Positions 1 to 5,635 of a DNA stretch of 5,950 bases are shown one piece after another; position 1 is the stretch's first letter, and every line of letters starts with the position of its first letter. A program made the position numbers and the translations under genes. The DNA comes from an uncultured Mobiluncus sp. (lineage in GTDB: Bacteria > Actinomycetota > Actinomycetes > Actinomycetales > Actinomycetaceae). Location: contig NZ_CAMYBV010000037.1 of the NCBI RefSeq assembly GCF_947254095.1, positions 1-5,950 of the forward strand, given 5' to 3'. The notes under the pieces are model-generated. The model did no database searches, was not told the origin of the DNA, and was given only the letters and a program-made list of their open reading frames with translations.

Positions 1-62
1 GGGTAACCTCCCGGAGTACGCTCGGTAAAAACTTTGTTGCGGGTAAACACTGGGTTGCTCAT
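1..62 (-). CDS. Bax inhibitor-1/YccA family membrane protein, N-terminal fragment
   Basis: Only the first 20 codons are in the window; the gene runs off the left edge. The minus strand reads ATG at 62-60 and begins MSNPVFTRNKVF, followed by a TPGGYP segment. An NPVF motif followed by a GGY motif is what I recall at the N-terminus of the actinobacterial Bax inhibitor-1-like membrane proteins (multi-pass, function poorly defined). A good Shine-Dalgarno, AAGGAG, lies 4 nt upstream of the ATG and supports the start. A plausible promoter sits just upstream. The gene is divergent from the histidine kinase, with about 143 bp between start codons. No membrane segment is visible in so short a piece, so the family call rests on the N-terminal motif alone. 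Confidence 0.6.
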   Translation of the reverse strand, partial: MSNPVFTRNKVFTERTPGGY

Positions 63-89
63 GTCTCTCCTTATTGTCTCAACGGTTTA

Positions 90-118
90 ATCGTAGCGGA
101 TTTCCGCGGTTTTGCCAC
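90..118 (-). promoter_or_regulatory. Putative promoter of the leftward Bax inhibitor-like gene
   Basis: On the minus strand, GTGGCA (118-113, 4 of 6 to TTGACA) and TACGAT (95-90, fits TAnnnT) are separated by 17 nt. Transcription would begin near 83, giving a leader of about 20 nt that contains the AAGGAG ribosome binding site. The fit is to consensus only. Confidence 0.4.
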
Positions 119-205
119 GGCGCAGCCCTCCTGCTGCGGGGTGATTTTTCGGGGCGCAGCCCTGTCGGCGGGGCCGGCAAAAACCAGCTGTGTCACAATA
201 GGTTG

Positions 206-1240
206 GTGACTAAAAGCCAGGAACCCCGCAAGCCCGGAGGTAAAACCGACCCCGCTCGGCGGCAAACCCTGCGCGGAGTCGTGTCGAACGTGTTGCTGCT
301 GGTCACGTTCGTGGTGCTGTTCGGGGTCGGCATTTTGGTGGTGGTCCAAGCGGGTTTCTTGGAACCGCAGGAAAACGTGGCCGCTCGCGGCATGATGGCA
401 CTGGTGATTACCCTGCTGATGGTGGTGGCGGTGCTGTTGGCGCGCATTGTTCAGTTGGGACGCGACCGGGTGGACGAGTTGACGTTGCGCAACCGGCAGT
501 TGGAGCTGGAACGCGAGCAGTCCGAGCAGATTGCGGTGGCTGACGAACGCGCCCGGATTGCCCGGGAAATGCACGATATTGTGGCCCATTCTCTGACGGT
601 GTTGATTGCGATGAGTGACGGCGCCACCGCCGCGATTGACAAAAATCCTGAGCTCGCCAAGGAAGCCTTGCGCAATATGAGCGAAACCGGGCGGGCGGCG
701 CTGGCGGACACGCGCCGCCTGGTGGGAGTGCTGCGCCAACCCACCGAAGTGCCCCAGAACCTTGACCCGAACGCTCCTCCGGACGCCCAAACGTCCTCGC
801 TGGAGGAAGTCCGTTTCACTCCCTCCCCGGATTTGGCGGAAATGGACGGACTTATTGCCCAGTTCCGGGCGGCCGGCCTGCCGATTACGTACCGTTATTC
901 CGGGGATGAGGTGCCGGCTGACGGTCCGTTGCAACTGACGATTTATCGGATTGTGCAAGAGTCTTTGACTAACATTTTGCGTCACGCTCCCGCCTCCACC
1001 GCAGTTGAAGTCGATTTACAAGTGCGGGACAACGGTATTCATATCGTCGTGTTTAACGCCACTTCCCTGGCGGGGATTAATCCCGGCGGCGGGAAGGGGC
1101 TCATTGGAATGCGCGAGCGCGCTGCGGTCTATGACGGTCACGTTCAGGCTGGTCCCACCCCCGGAGGGTGGCGGGTAGAGGCAACCTTGCAATGGCAGGC
1201 CGAAGCACCGAAGTCCGAGGGCTGGGTTATGCCCGCATAA
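206..1240 (+). CDS. Two-component sensor histidine kinase, HisKA_3 (NarL/DesK) class, two TM helices
   Basis: Membrane sensor kinase that would autophosphorylate on histidine and pass the phosphate to the response regulator encoded 25 nt downstream. The GTG at 206 gives 344 aa. The frame stays open back to a TTG at 74, but the extra 44 residues look like translated spacer, and neither start has a good ribosome site, so the start is uncertain. From the 206 start: a basic N-terminus; TM helix at about 25-48; an extracytoplasmic loop of only about 14 residues; TM helix at about 64-83; a coiled linker rich in Glu/Arg; then the H-box ERARIAREMHDIVAH with the phospho-acceptor His123. The ATP-binding domain has the N-box QESLTN (Asn256) and a G-box GGGKGLIGMRERA at about 294-306. 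Two helices with a very short loop suggest intramembrane or envelope-stress sensing rather than binding of an external ligand; that is inference. The stimulus is unknown. There is one in-frame TTA leucine codon at 1016. Confidence 0.88.
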   Translation: MTKSQEPRKPGGKTDPARRQTLRGVVSNVLLLVTFVVLFGVGILVVVQAGFLEPQENVAARGMMALVITLLMVVAVLLARIVQLGRDRVDELTLRNRQLELEREQSEQIAVADERARIAREMHDIVAHSLTVLIAMSDGATAAIDKNPELAKEALRNMSETGRAALADTRRLVGVLRQPTEVPQNLDPNAPPDAQTSSLEEVRFTPSPDLAEMDGLIAQFRAAGLPITYRYSGDEVPADGPLQLTIYRIVQESLTNILRHAPASTAVEVDLQVRDNGIHIVVFNATSLAGINPGGGKGLIGMRERAAVYDGHVQAGPTPGGWRVEATLQWQAEAPKSEGWVMPA

Positions 1241-1265
1241 ACAACTTTTAGGGGACAATATAAAC

Positions 1266-1994
1266 GTGAGTGAAAAAGAAAACGACACTGCCCAAGCTGG
1301 ACAGTCCACGCCTAGTGAAGCCATCAAAGTGCTGCTGGTCGACGACCAATCCCTAATCCGGATGGGTTTTCGGATGGTGCTGGAGGCGGCGGACGACATC
1401 ACGGTGGTGGGCGAAGCGGCGGACGGCAAAACCGCACTAAAGATGGTCAAGGCGACCGCGCCGGACGTGGTGCTGATGGACGTGCGGATGCCCAATATGA
1501 ACGGTATCGAGGCGACCTCGGAAATTGTAGCCAGCAACCCGAACGTGAAAGTCCTTATCCTCACCACTTTTGACCTGGACGAATACGCTTTCGCGGCGCT
1601 ACGGGCCGGAGCCAGCGGATTCCTACTGAAAGATGCCAAACCAGAGGAACTCATCGGCGCTATCCGCAATGTCGCCCACGGGGACGCCACGATTTCCCCG
1701 CGCGTGACGAAACGGATGCTGGAAATGTTTGCCCCGCAGCTGCCCGGTGACCAGGACAGCGACGTGGACGCGAATCTGGTCGACCAAGCCCTGCTGGACA
1801 GCCTCACCGATCGAGAAACCGAGGTCCTCACCCTCATCGCCCAAGGGCTAACCAATCAGGAAATCGCAACGCAACTGTTCATTTCGATGACCACGGTGAA
1901 AACCCACGTGGGCAATATCTTAAACAAAATCGGTGCCCGCGACCGAGTACAAGCCGTCATTTTTGCTTACGAAAACGGCCTTGTTTCCGCGTAA
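1266..1994 (+). CDS. Response regulator, REC plus LuxR-type HTH (NarL/FixJ family)
   Basis: DNA-binding partner of the kinase upstream and almost certainly in its operon. It is 242 aa, the usual length for the family plus a polar leader of about 18 residues. The receiver domain spans about 20-135: acidic pair Asp26-Asp27, phospho-acceptor Asp72 in VVLMDVRMP, Thr100/Thr101 in LILTTFD, and the conserved Lys122 in FLLKDA. After an acidic linker (about 155-178), the LuxR-type helix-turn-helix covers about 178-238, with TDRETEVLTLIAQGLTNQEI and the recognition helix segment TTVKTHVGNIL. The start is GTG at 1266, with AGGGGA 10 nt upstream. Target genes cannot be read from the sequence. A TTA leucine codon occurs at 1920, inside the recognition-helix region. 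The gene converges on the tRNA that follows. Confidence 0.93.
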   Translation: MSEKENDTAQAGQSTPSEAIKVLLVDDQSLIRMGFRMVLEAADDITVVGEAADGKTALKMVKATAPDVVLMDVRMPNMNGIEATSEIVASNPNVKVLILTTFDLDEYAFAALRAGASGFLLKDAKPEELIGAIRNVAHGDATISPRVTKRMLEMFAPQLPGDQDSDVDANLVDQALLDSLTDRETEVLTLIAQGLTNQEIATQLFISMTTVKTHVGNILNKIGARDRVQAVIFAYENGLVSA

Positions 1995-2019
1995 ACCCGC
2001 CGAACTGGCGAAAAAACTG

Positions 2020-2092
2020 TACCCCCGGTCGGATTCGAACCGACACTGAACTGATTTTAAGTCAGCTGCCTCTACCATTGGGCTACGGGGGC
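2020..2092 (-). tRNA. tRNA with UAA anticodon (leucine-like, but short variable loop)
   Basis: Folds as a complete 73-nt cloverleaf on the minus strand. The acceptor stem is GCCCCCG with CGGGGGT (one G-U pair at 1-72), the discriminator base is A, and CCA is not encoded. The D-arm has a 3-bp GCC/GGC stem and an AATGGTAGA loop. The anticodon stem is GCTGA/TCAGT with loop CTTAAAA, which puts TAA at positions 34-36 and so decodes UUA (Leu). The variable loop is 5 nt (TCAGT), and the T-arm is GTCGG-TTCGAAT-CCGAC. The D-arm and A73 resemble bacterial tRNA-Leu, yet tRNA-Leu normally has a long class II variable arm, absent here. A T6 run (2016-2011) follows 4 nt after the mature 3' end. That a tRNA is present is near certain; the amino acid is less so. 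Confidence 0.92.
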
Positions 2093-2115
2093 GCACACAT
2101 TTTTCAGACTGGTTA

Positions 2116-2144
2116 ATCATCTATTCATTTGGGGATTTACTCAA
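2116..2144 (-). promoter_or_regulatory. Putative promoter of the tRNA gene
   Basis: On the minus strand, TTGAGT (2144-2139, 4 of 6) and GATGAT (2121-2116, 4 of 6) are 17 nt apart, placing a start near 2109, about 17 nt before the mature tRNA 5' end. The site overlaps the region used by the divergent nhaA promoter candidate. Confidence 0.35.
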
Positions 2145-2158
2145 ATCGACCCTAAACT
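2129..2158 (+). promoter_or_regulatory. Putative nhaA promoter giving a leaderless mRNA
   Basis: TAAACT at 2153-2158 fits the actinobacterial -10 pattern TAnnnT and lies 6 nt before the ATG at 2165, so transcription would start at or next to the A of the ATG. A weak -35, TTGGGG (2129-2134), lies 18 nt upstream of it. No Shine-Dalgarno precedes the ATG, which agrees with a leaderless message. Confidence 0.4.
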
Positions 2159-2164
2159 TTGAAT

Positions 2165-3532
2165 ATGGACAAAGAAGTGCCAAGCAATGATAAAGAAAAC
2201 GAAAATCTCAACAAGGGCCTTTTCGGCGAGCAGGATCTAGCCGGTCCTTCCCCTGAAGATTACGACGCCGCTGTTCGAGCCGGTGAGGAGCGTCTCAGCG
2301 CGCAAGAGCGGTTTGCCCGGTTTGTCTCTGACGACATCGTCGGGGGCATGATTCTGATTATCGCCGCCATTATCGCCCTGGTTTTCGCCAATACCCCGTT
2401 CCGCGAGGGGTATCAGGCCGTGGCACAGTTTGTGCCCGACCCCGGCTTGGCGCAAGCCGCCGCCGCTGACACCCTGTCGGTACTGCAAAAACTGCACCTG
2501 TCCATGCCTATTGAAGAGTGGGCACGTGACGGTATCCTGGCGATTTTCTTTTTCACCGTCGGGTTGGAGCTAAAGGAAGAGTTCACCCACGGTGCCCTGC
2601 ACGATCCGCGAACCGCGGCGATGCCGATTATCGCTGCCGCCTTTGGCATGGCCGGTCCCGCCCTGGTTTTCCTGGTGGTCACCGCCATTACCGGCTCCGG
2701 AGCGTGGCATGGCTGGGCCATTCCGACCGCTACAGATATTGCTTTCGCGGTCGCGATTTTGCAGATTTTTGGCCGCGGCCTGCCCAACGGAGCCAGGACA
2801 TTCCTGTTGACCCTGGCTGTAGCCGACGACTTGGGCGGGATTATCGTCATCGCCGTGTTCTATGGCTCTAACCTGAATCTCGCTTTCCTGTTGCCGATGG
2901 CGGCGTGTGCCGCCCTGTTCGGGTTCCTGTGTCACAAGCGGAAAGGTCACTGGTACTTCCTGATTCCTCTGGGGGTATTGACCTGGTACTTCATGCTGGT
3001 TTCCGGTATCCACGCCACTATCGCTGGAGTAGTTTTGGGCATGGTAGTTCCTGCCGACAAGCGCGACTGGGAAGTCCACAACCTGGTGGAACAGATTTCT
3101 ATGAAAGTCAACCCGGTTTCGGCCGCGTTTGCGGTACCGTTCTTTGCTTTCTTTGCCGCTGGCGTGGACATCGTGGACACCCCAGGCGGAGCGCTCAATA
3201 TGCTGACCAACCCCGTGGCCGTGGCGGTCATGCTGGCGTTGCCTTTCGGGAAATTGCTGGGAATCTCCGGTTCCGTGTTCGTGATGGAAAAGTTCACTCC
3301 CCTCCACTTGGAAAAGGGCGTGACCATGGGTGATGTGGTTCCGATTTCGCTGGTGGCAGGGATTGGTTTCACGGTGGCGCTGTTGATTTCGCACCTGTCT
3401 TTCCGCGGCAACGATTTGCTGACCCAGGCCGGTTCTATCGGCGTGGTCATGGGCACCGCGCTGTCCATCGTCCTGGGCGCTATCGCTTTGCAGGTACGCC
3501 TGGCGTACCGCCGGTCGCACGCTCACGAGTGA
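2165..3532 (+). CDS. nhaA: Na+/H+ antiporter NhaA
   Basis: Inner-membrane antiporter that exchanges Na+ (or Li+) for H+ in pH and sodium homeostasis. With the ATG at 2165 it is 455 aa, longer than the E. coli protein of about 388 aa. The excess is mainly an acidic, polar N-terminal extension of about 50 residues before the first membrane segment (DDIVGGMILIIAAIIALVFANTP). Family motifs follow in order: LAIFFFTVGLELKEEF; WAIPTATDIAFAVAIL, with Asp191 matching E. coli Asp133; TLAVADDLGGIIVIAVFY, with the ion-binding pair Asp221-Asp222 matching Asp163-Asp164; SGIHATIAGVVLG; FGKLLGI, with Lys363 matching Lys300; and VAGIGFTVALLI. All key residues are present, so it should be functional. A TTG two codons upstream could also start the frame, but ATG is preferred. 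It stands alone, divergent from the tRNA and followed by the lipoprotein gene after 155 nt, with no clear terminator between. Confidence 0.95.
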   Translation: MDKEVPSNDKENENLNKGLFGEQDLAGPSPEDYDAAVRAGEERLSAQERFARFVSDDIVGGMILIIAAIIALVFANTPFREGYQAVAQFVPDPGLAQAAAADTLSVLQKLHLSMPIEEWARDGILAIFFFTVGLELKEEFTHGALHDPRTAAMPIIAAAFGMAGPALVFLVVTAITGSGAWHGWAIPTATDIAFAVAILQIFGRGLPNGARTFLLTLAVADDLGGIIVIAVFYGSNLNLAFLLPMAACAALFGFLCHKRKGHWYFLIPLGVLTWYFMLVSGIHATIAGVVLGMVVPADKRDWEVHNLVEQISMKVNPVSAAFAVPFFAFFAAGVDIVDTPGGALNMLTNPVAVAVMLALPFGKLLGISGSVFVMEKFTPLHLEKGVTMGDVVPISLVAGIGFTVALLISHLSFRGNDLLTQAGSIGVVMGTALSIVLGAIALQVRLAYRRSHAHE

Positions 3533-3687
3533 GGACAGCCCGCCCCACCCTTGTGCATCCGCCCGACCCCGCGGACTTGGGAAAGAAAATAACCCAAAAG
3601 GGTATATCCGGCATCGAACGCATCTGATATTTTCGAAGTGAGGAATCGGCGTTGGGTCGCTTCCCGAAAACCTAGAAAGGCAAACAA

Positions 3688-4947
3688 ATGCGGAGTTTGC
3701 AAAAGAAAAGCCTGGTGGCGGGCATCGCAGCAATCGCGTTGGTGGCGTTGAGCGGCTGCGAAATGGACGTCAAACTGAAGGTTATTGATGAGAAAACCAT
3801 TGAGCCTTCGGTCATCGTCGCGATGAGCGAAGCCGAAAAGGACCTGCTTTCCTCCATGAGCGACGGCGAGGAAGTAACCTGCCAGGATCTCGCGGATATG
3901 GAAGATGAGGACGAGGCCACGGTCAAAGATTTGAGTACTGGCGGGGATATGAAATGCGAGATTATTCTGCCTCAGGAACAGAATTTCGCTTCAAGCGAGA
4001 ACCTGAAAAAAGACGGCGATGACCTGGTTCTGACCCTTCCCAAAGAGGACATCGACGAACTGAAATCGGGACTGAACGATGCCGGGGATATGAGCGAGTA
4101 CGGTATGGACTCAATCACCATGAACCTGATAATCCAGATGCCCAACGGCATCAAAACAGCCACCGTGGACAGGCAACCCGTTGATTTCAAGGGAGACACC
4201 GTGACGCTGGATCTGACCGACCTCGGCAGCGAGGTTAAAATTGTGTCCTCGCCCGGTATTCCTGGCGGAAATGCCGGCGATAAGGCTGATTCCGAGTACG
4301 ACCCGGACAGTGACCTCACCGATGCCGGGAAATCTGTGGCGAAAGGAATCGGCAAGTTCCTCGTGGGGATGGCCATTTTTGGGATTCTGATAATCGCCGG
4401 CATCGTCATTCTCATTGTGGTGCTGGTGAAAAAGAGCAAGGCAAAGACTGTTCCGGCCAACCAATTCGGACAGCCGATGAACTACGGGCAACCTGGGCAA
4501 CCTGGGCAACCAGTACAACCGGGACAGCCCCAGTTCGGGCAACCCATGCAACCGGGGCAACCTGGACAACCCGGAGTTAGACAGCCAGTTCAGCCAGGGC
4601 AGCCCCAGTTCGGTCAGCCCGGGCAACCCGGGCAACCGCAGCCTTACGCCCAGCCCGGACAGCCCCAGCCAGGGCAACCGGGACAGCCGGTTCAATCCAA
4701 CCCCTTTGCTCAGCCGAGTGCGGGGCAACCAGGACAACCTGCCCAACCAGCAACTCCCTTTGCTCAGCCGGGTACCCCGGCTCAGCCAACGCAGCCGGGA
4801 CAGCCGCAAACTCAGTTTGGACAGCAGAATCAGCCTGACCATACCCAGTTTGGTCAACCGCAGTCCTTCGGGCCGAATATCCCCGACCAAGCTGATCCGT
4901 CCCCTGAGCCGACCGACCCCACCCAGAATCCAAATCCACAAAACTAA
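3688..4947 (+). CDS. LppM-like lipoprotein with C-terminal TM helix and Gly-Gln-Pro tail
   Basis: Exported lipoprotein of 419 aa. A basic start (MRSLQKK) and hydrophobic stretch lead to the lipobox LSGC, so Cys24 would be lipidated after signal peptidase II cleavage. Residues 25-200 are an acidic, beta-rich domain whose opening (CEMDVKLKVIDEKTIEPSVIV) and later strands (MNLIIQMPNGI, DTVTLDLTDLG) resemble mycobacterial LppM. Cys65 and Cys90 could form a disulfide. An Asp-rich linker precedes a TM helix at about 225-247 (VGMAIFGILIIAGIVILIVVLV), then KKSKAK, a positive stop signal placing the remaining 170 residues in the cytoplasm. That tail (about 259-391) is almost entirely Gly/Gln/Pro with recurring QFGQP and PGQPGQP units, and it ends in a Pro/Asp/Asn-rich segment. 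Mycobacterial LppM has only a short tail, as I recall it. The ATG has GAAAGG 7 nt upstream. LppM homology is by recalled motif order, not a search; the biochemical role is unknown. Confidence 0.85.
   Translation: MRSLQKKSLVAGIAAIALVALSGCEMDVKLKVIDEKTIEPSVIVAMSEAEKDLLSSMSDGEEVTCQDLADMEDEDEATVKDLSTGGDMKCEIILPQEQNFASSENLKKDGDDLVLTLPKEDIDELKSGLNDAGDMSEYGMDSITMNLIIQMPNGIKTATVDRQPVDFKGDTVTLDLTDLGSEVKIVSSPGIPGGNAGDKADSEYDPDSDLTDAGKSVAKGIGKFLVGMAIFGILIIAGIVILIVVLVKKSKAKTVPANQFGQPMNYGQPGQPGQPVQPGQPQFGQPMQPGQPGQPGVRQPVQPGQPQFGQPGQPGQPQPYAQPGQPQPGQPGQPVQSNPFAQPSAGQPGQPAQPATPFAQPGTPAQPTQPGQPQTQFGQQNQPDHTQFGQPQSFGPNIPDQADPSPEPTDPTQNPNPQN
4462..4860 (+). repeat. In-frame Gly-Gln-Pro coding repeats
   Basis: About 400 bp inside the lipoprotein gene built from degenerate GGGCAACCT / GGACAGCCC 9-mers coding (G)QP. 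Near 4487 three GGGCAACC units stand in a row. A 75-nt higher-order unit is visible: PVQPGQPQFGQP is coded at 4510 and again at 4585. QFGQP occurs four times (4462, 4531, 4606, 4846), with a QFGQQ variant in between. Codon choice varies between copies (CAA/CAG, CCT/CCC/CCG), so the array has diverged and is under protein-level constraint, but it could still change length by slippage or recombination. Confidence 0.9.
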
Positions 4948-4997
4948 CCTCAACAAACTGCCCGAGTTTGGGAGTACTTGGACGGTTGTGGATAAAT

Positions 4998-5054
4998 AGT
5001 GGGATTTGGGCAGTAGCTGCCATTATTGGCAACTACTGCCCAAATCCCACTTTT
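4998..5054 (+). terminator. Strong intrinsic terminator after the lipoprotein gene (54-nt interrupted palindrome)
   Basis: AGTGGGATTTGGGCAGTAG (4998-5016) is perfectly complementary to 5033-5051. Inside, TGCC/GGCA adds four pairs after one C-A mismatch, around an ATTATT loop. The stem is followed by TTTT (5051-5054), and the hairpin starts 51 nt after the lipoprotein stop codon. The symmetric stem and short A-rich 5' flank could also let it act weakly in the other direction. Confidence 0.75.
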
Positions 5055-5201
5055 AAACCACGCGCGCCCCGAAACCTAGGAAGGCTTCACACCCAAACAG
5101 CGCTGAAATCAGGTTATAGACACCGGAATTTTGGCAGGTTGGTAGCGCAGCCTGAAGTGGGGGGTCCCACCATTAGTGACGCTATTTCAGCCCGGCGGAG
5201 A

Positions 5202-5305
5202 GCGGGGCGTACCCCTGCGGAATGTGATAGCGTCCGCGGGAATTTAGATGGGCTGGGTGCGGAGTGTACCTTTGCGGGACGTAGTAGCGCGGGAATTTCG
5301 GCTGG
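5202..5305. repeat. Degenerate tandem duplication, two units of about 50 bp
   Basis: Unit A (5202-5256) and unit B (5259-5305) share in the same order GCGGrG, GTACC, TGCGG, TAGCG, CGGGAATTT and GCTGG. The exact 10-mer GCGGGAATTT occurs at 5236-5245 and 5289-5298. Spacing shrinks from 57 to 49 nt along the unit because of small deletions in B. A weaker partial copy, CGGAATTTTGGCAGG, lies near 5124. Function unknown. Confidence 0.6.
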
Positions 5306-5436
5306 CGGGGCGAGGAGCGTGGGGGGCGACTCAGCGAGAGGCTGGGGGGTGAGCGTTTTGCGACAATAGTCGCGCAAAACGCGAGGGGGCCCTCCCCCTT
5401 CCGCCTCTCGCGAGCGCCCCCGAGCGAGCGCCCCGC
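5305..5436. other. Multi-branched foldable element, candidate structured RNA or DNA repeat
   Basis: Three nested perfect stems enclose two hairpins: GCGGGGCG 5305-5312 with 5429-5436; GGGGGCG 5322-5328 with 5415-5421; GCGAGAGGC 5334-5342 with 5403-5411; then GCGTTTTGCG 5353-5362 with 5373-5382, and AGGGGG 5384-5389 with 5394-5399. The internal loops between outer stems are small and nearly symmetric. No reading frame explains it. Pairing is seen directly; that it is a functional RNA is inference, and in such GC-rich sequence some alternative registers (repeated GGGGCG/CGCCCC) are possible. Confidence 0.5.
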
Positions 5437-5454
5437 ACCAAATCAACCAAACCC

Positions 5455-5481
5455 AAAAAACGCGCCCGCAACACAGGGCAC
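5455..5481 (-). terminator. Minus-strand intrinsic terminator candidate
   Basis: On the minus strand, GTGCCC (5481-5476) pairs with GGGCGC (5467-5462) through five Watson-Crick pairs and one G-U, around an 8-nt loop, followed after one G by TTTTTT (5460-5455). It lies about 190 nt downstream of the phosphatase stop codon and could end that transcript or a small RNA from the spacer. Confidence 0.5.
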
Positions 5482-5530
5482 CTGCGATTCCGGCACACCC
5501 GCCGCAACGCCCTTGCGAACCGCAATAAAA

Positions 5531-5584
5531 CCTATTTAAACGGCTCGGTGTGCCATATATGGCACACCGAGCCAAATTAATAGG
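5531..5584. repeat. 54-nt interrupted palindrome, perfect 32-nt core
   Basis: The core 5542-5573 is a perfect palindrome, with GGCTCGGTGTGCCATA as its left half. Exactly symmetric outer arms CCTATT (5531-5536) and AATAGG (5579-5584) extend it across 5-nt unpaired segments. As RNA it gives a 13-bp GC-rich stem with an ATATAT loop. Read leftwards it is followed by GTTTAAATAGGTTTT, so it may help terminate the phosphatase transcript. As DNA it has the symmetry of a dimeric-protein operator. Confidence 0.7.
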
Positions 5585-5610
5585 ATTAACGCCCGGGCGA
5601 GAAATTATGG

Positions 5611-5635
5611 GCGGGGAGCGTTGCGAACGCCCCGC
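5611..5635. repeat. Hairpin just downstream of the phosphatase gene
   Basis: GCGGG (5611-5615) and GCGTT (5618-5622) pair with AACGC (5626-5630) and CCCGC (5631-5635), a 10-bp stem with a GA bulge and a GCG loop. It begins 35 nt past the minus-strand stop codon. No T-run follows on either strand, so it is more likely an mRNA 3'-end stabiliser or a rho-type/weak terminator than a classic intrinsic one. Confidence 0.5.

Noticed and set aside
74..205. Upstream extension of the histidine kinase to TTG at 74
   Set aside because: The extra 44 residues resemble translated spacer, the region contains the divergent promoter, and no ribosome site precedes the TTG.
1998..2010. Hairpin CGCC-GAACT-GGCG after the response regulator gene
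   Set aside because: Only 4 bp, followed by A-run rather than T-run on the plus strand; on the minus strand the T-run precedes it. Not a credible terminator.
2020..2092. tRNA as integration site of a mobile element
   Set aside because: No integrase, direct-repeat copy of the tRNA 3' end or composition break is seen on either side.
3577..3597. Inverted repeat TTGGG/CCCAA and TATAT upstream of the lipoprotein gene
   Set aside because: Short arms, no T-run, and -35/-10 spacing of 20 nt is poor; not enough for a promoter or terminator call.
2570..3733. Long minus-strand open frame of 387 codons opposite nhaA
   Set aside because: Antisense shadow of nhaA, which has full family motifs; the shadow is rich in His/Gln/Arg as expected of a reverse frame.
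4462..4860. CRISPR-like array
   Set aside because: The repeats are in-frame 9-nt coding units without unique spacers and belong to the lipoprotein gene.
4987..4995. Perfect DnaA-box 9-mer (TGTGGATAA)
   Set aside because: It is single, with no cluster, AT-rich unwinding region or dnaA/dnaN nearby, so an origin is not supported.
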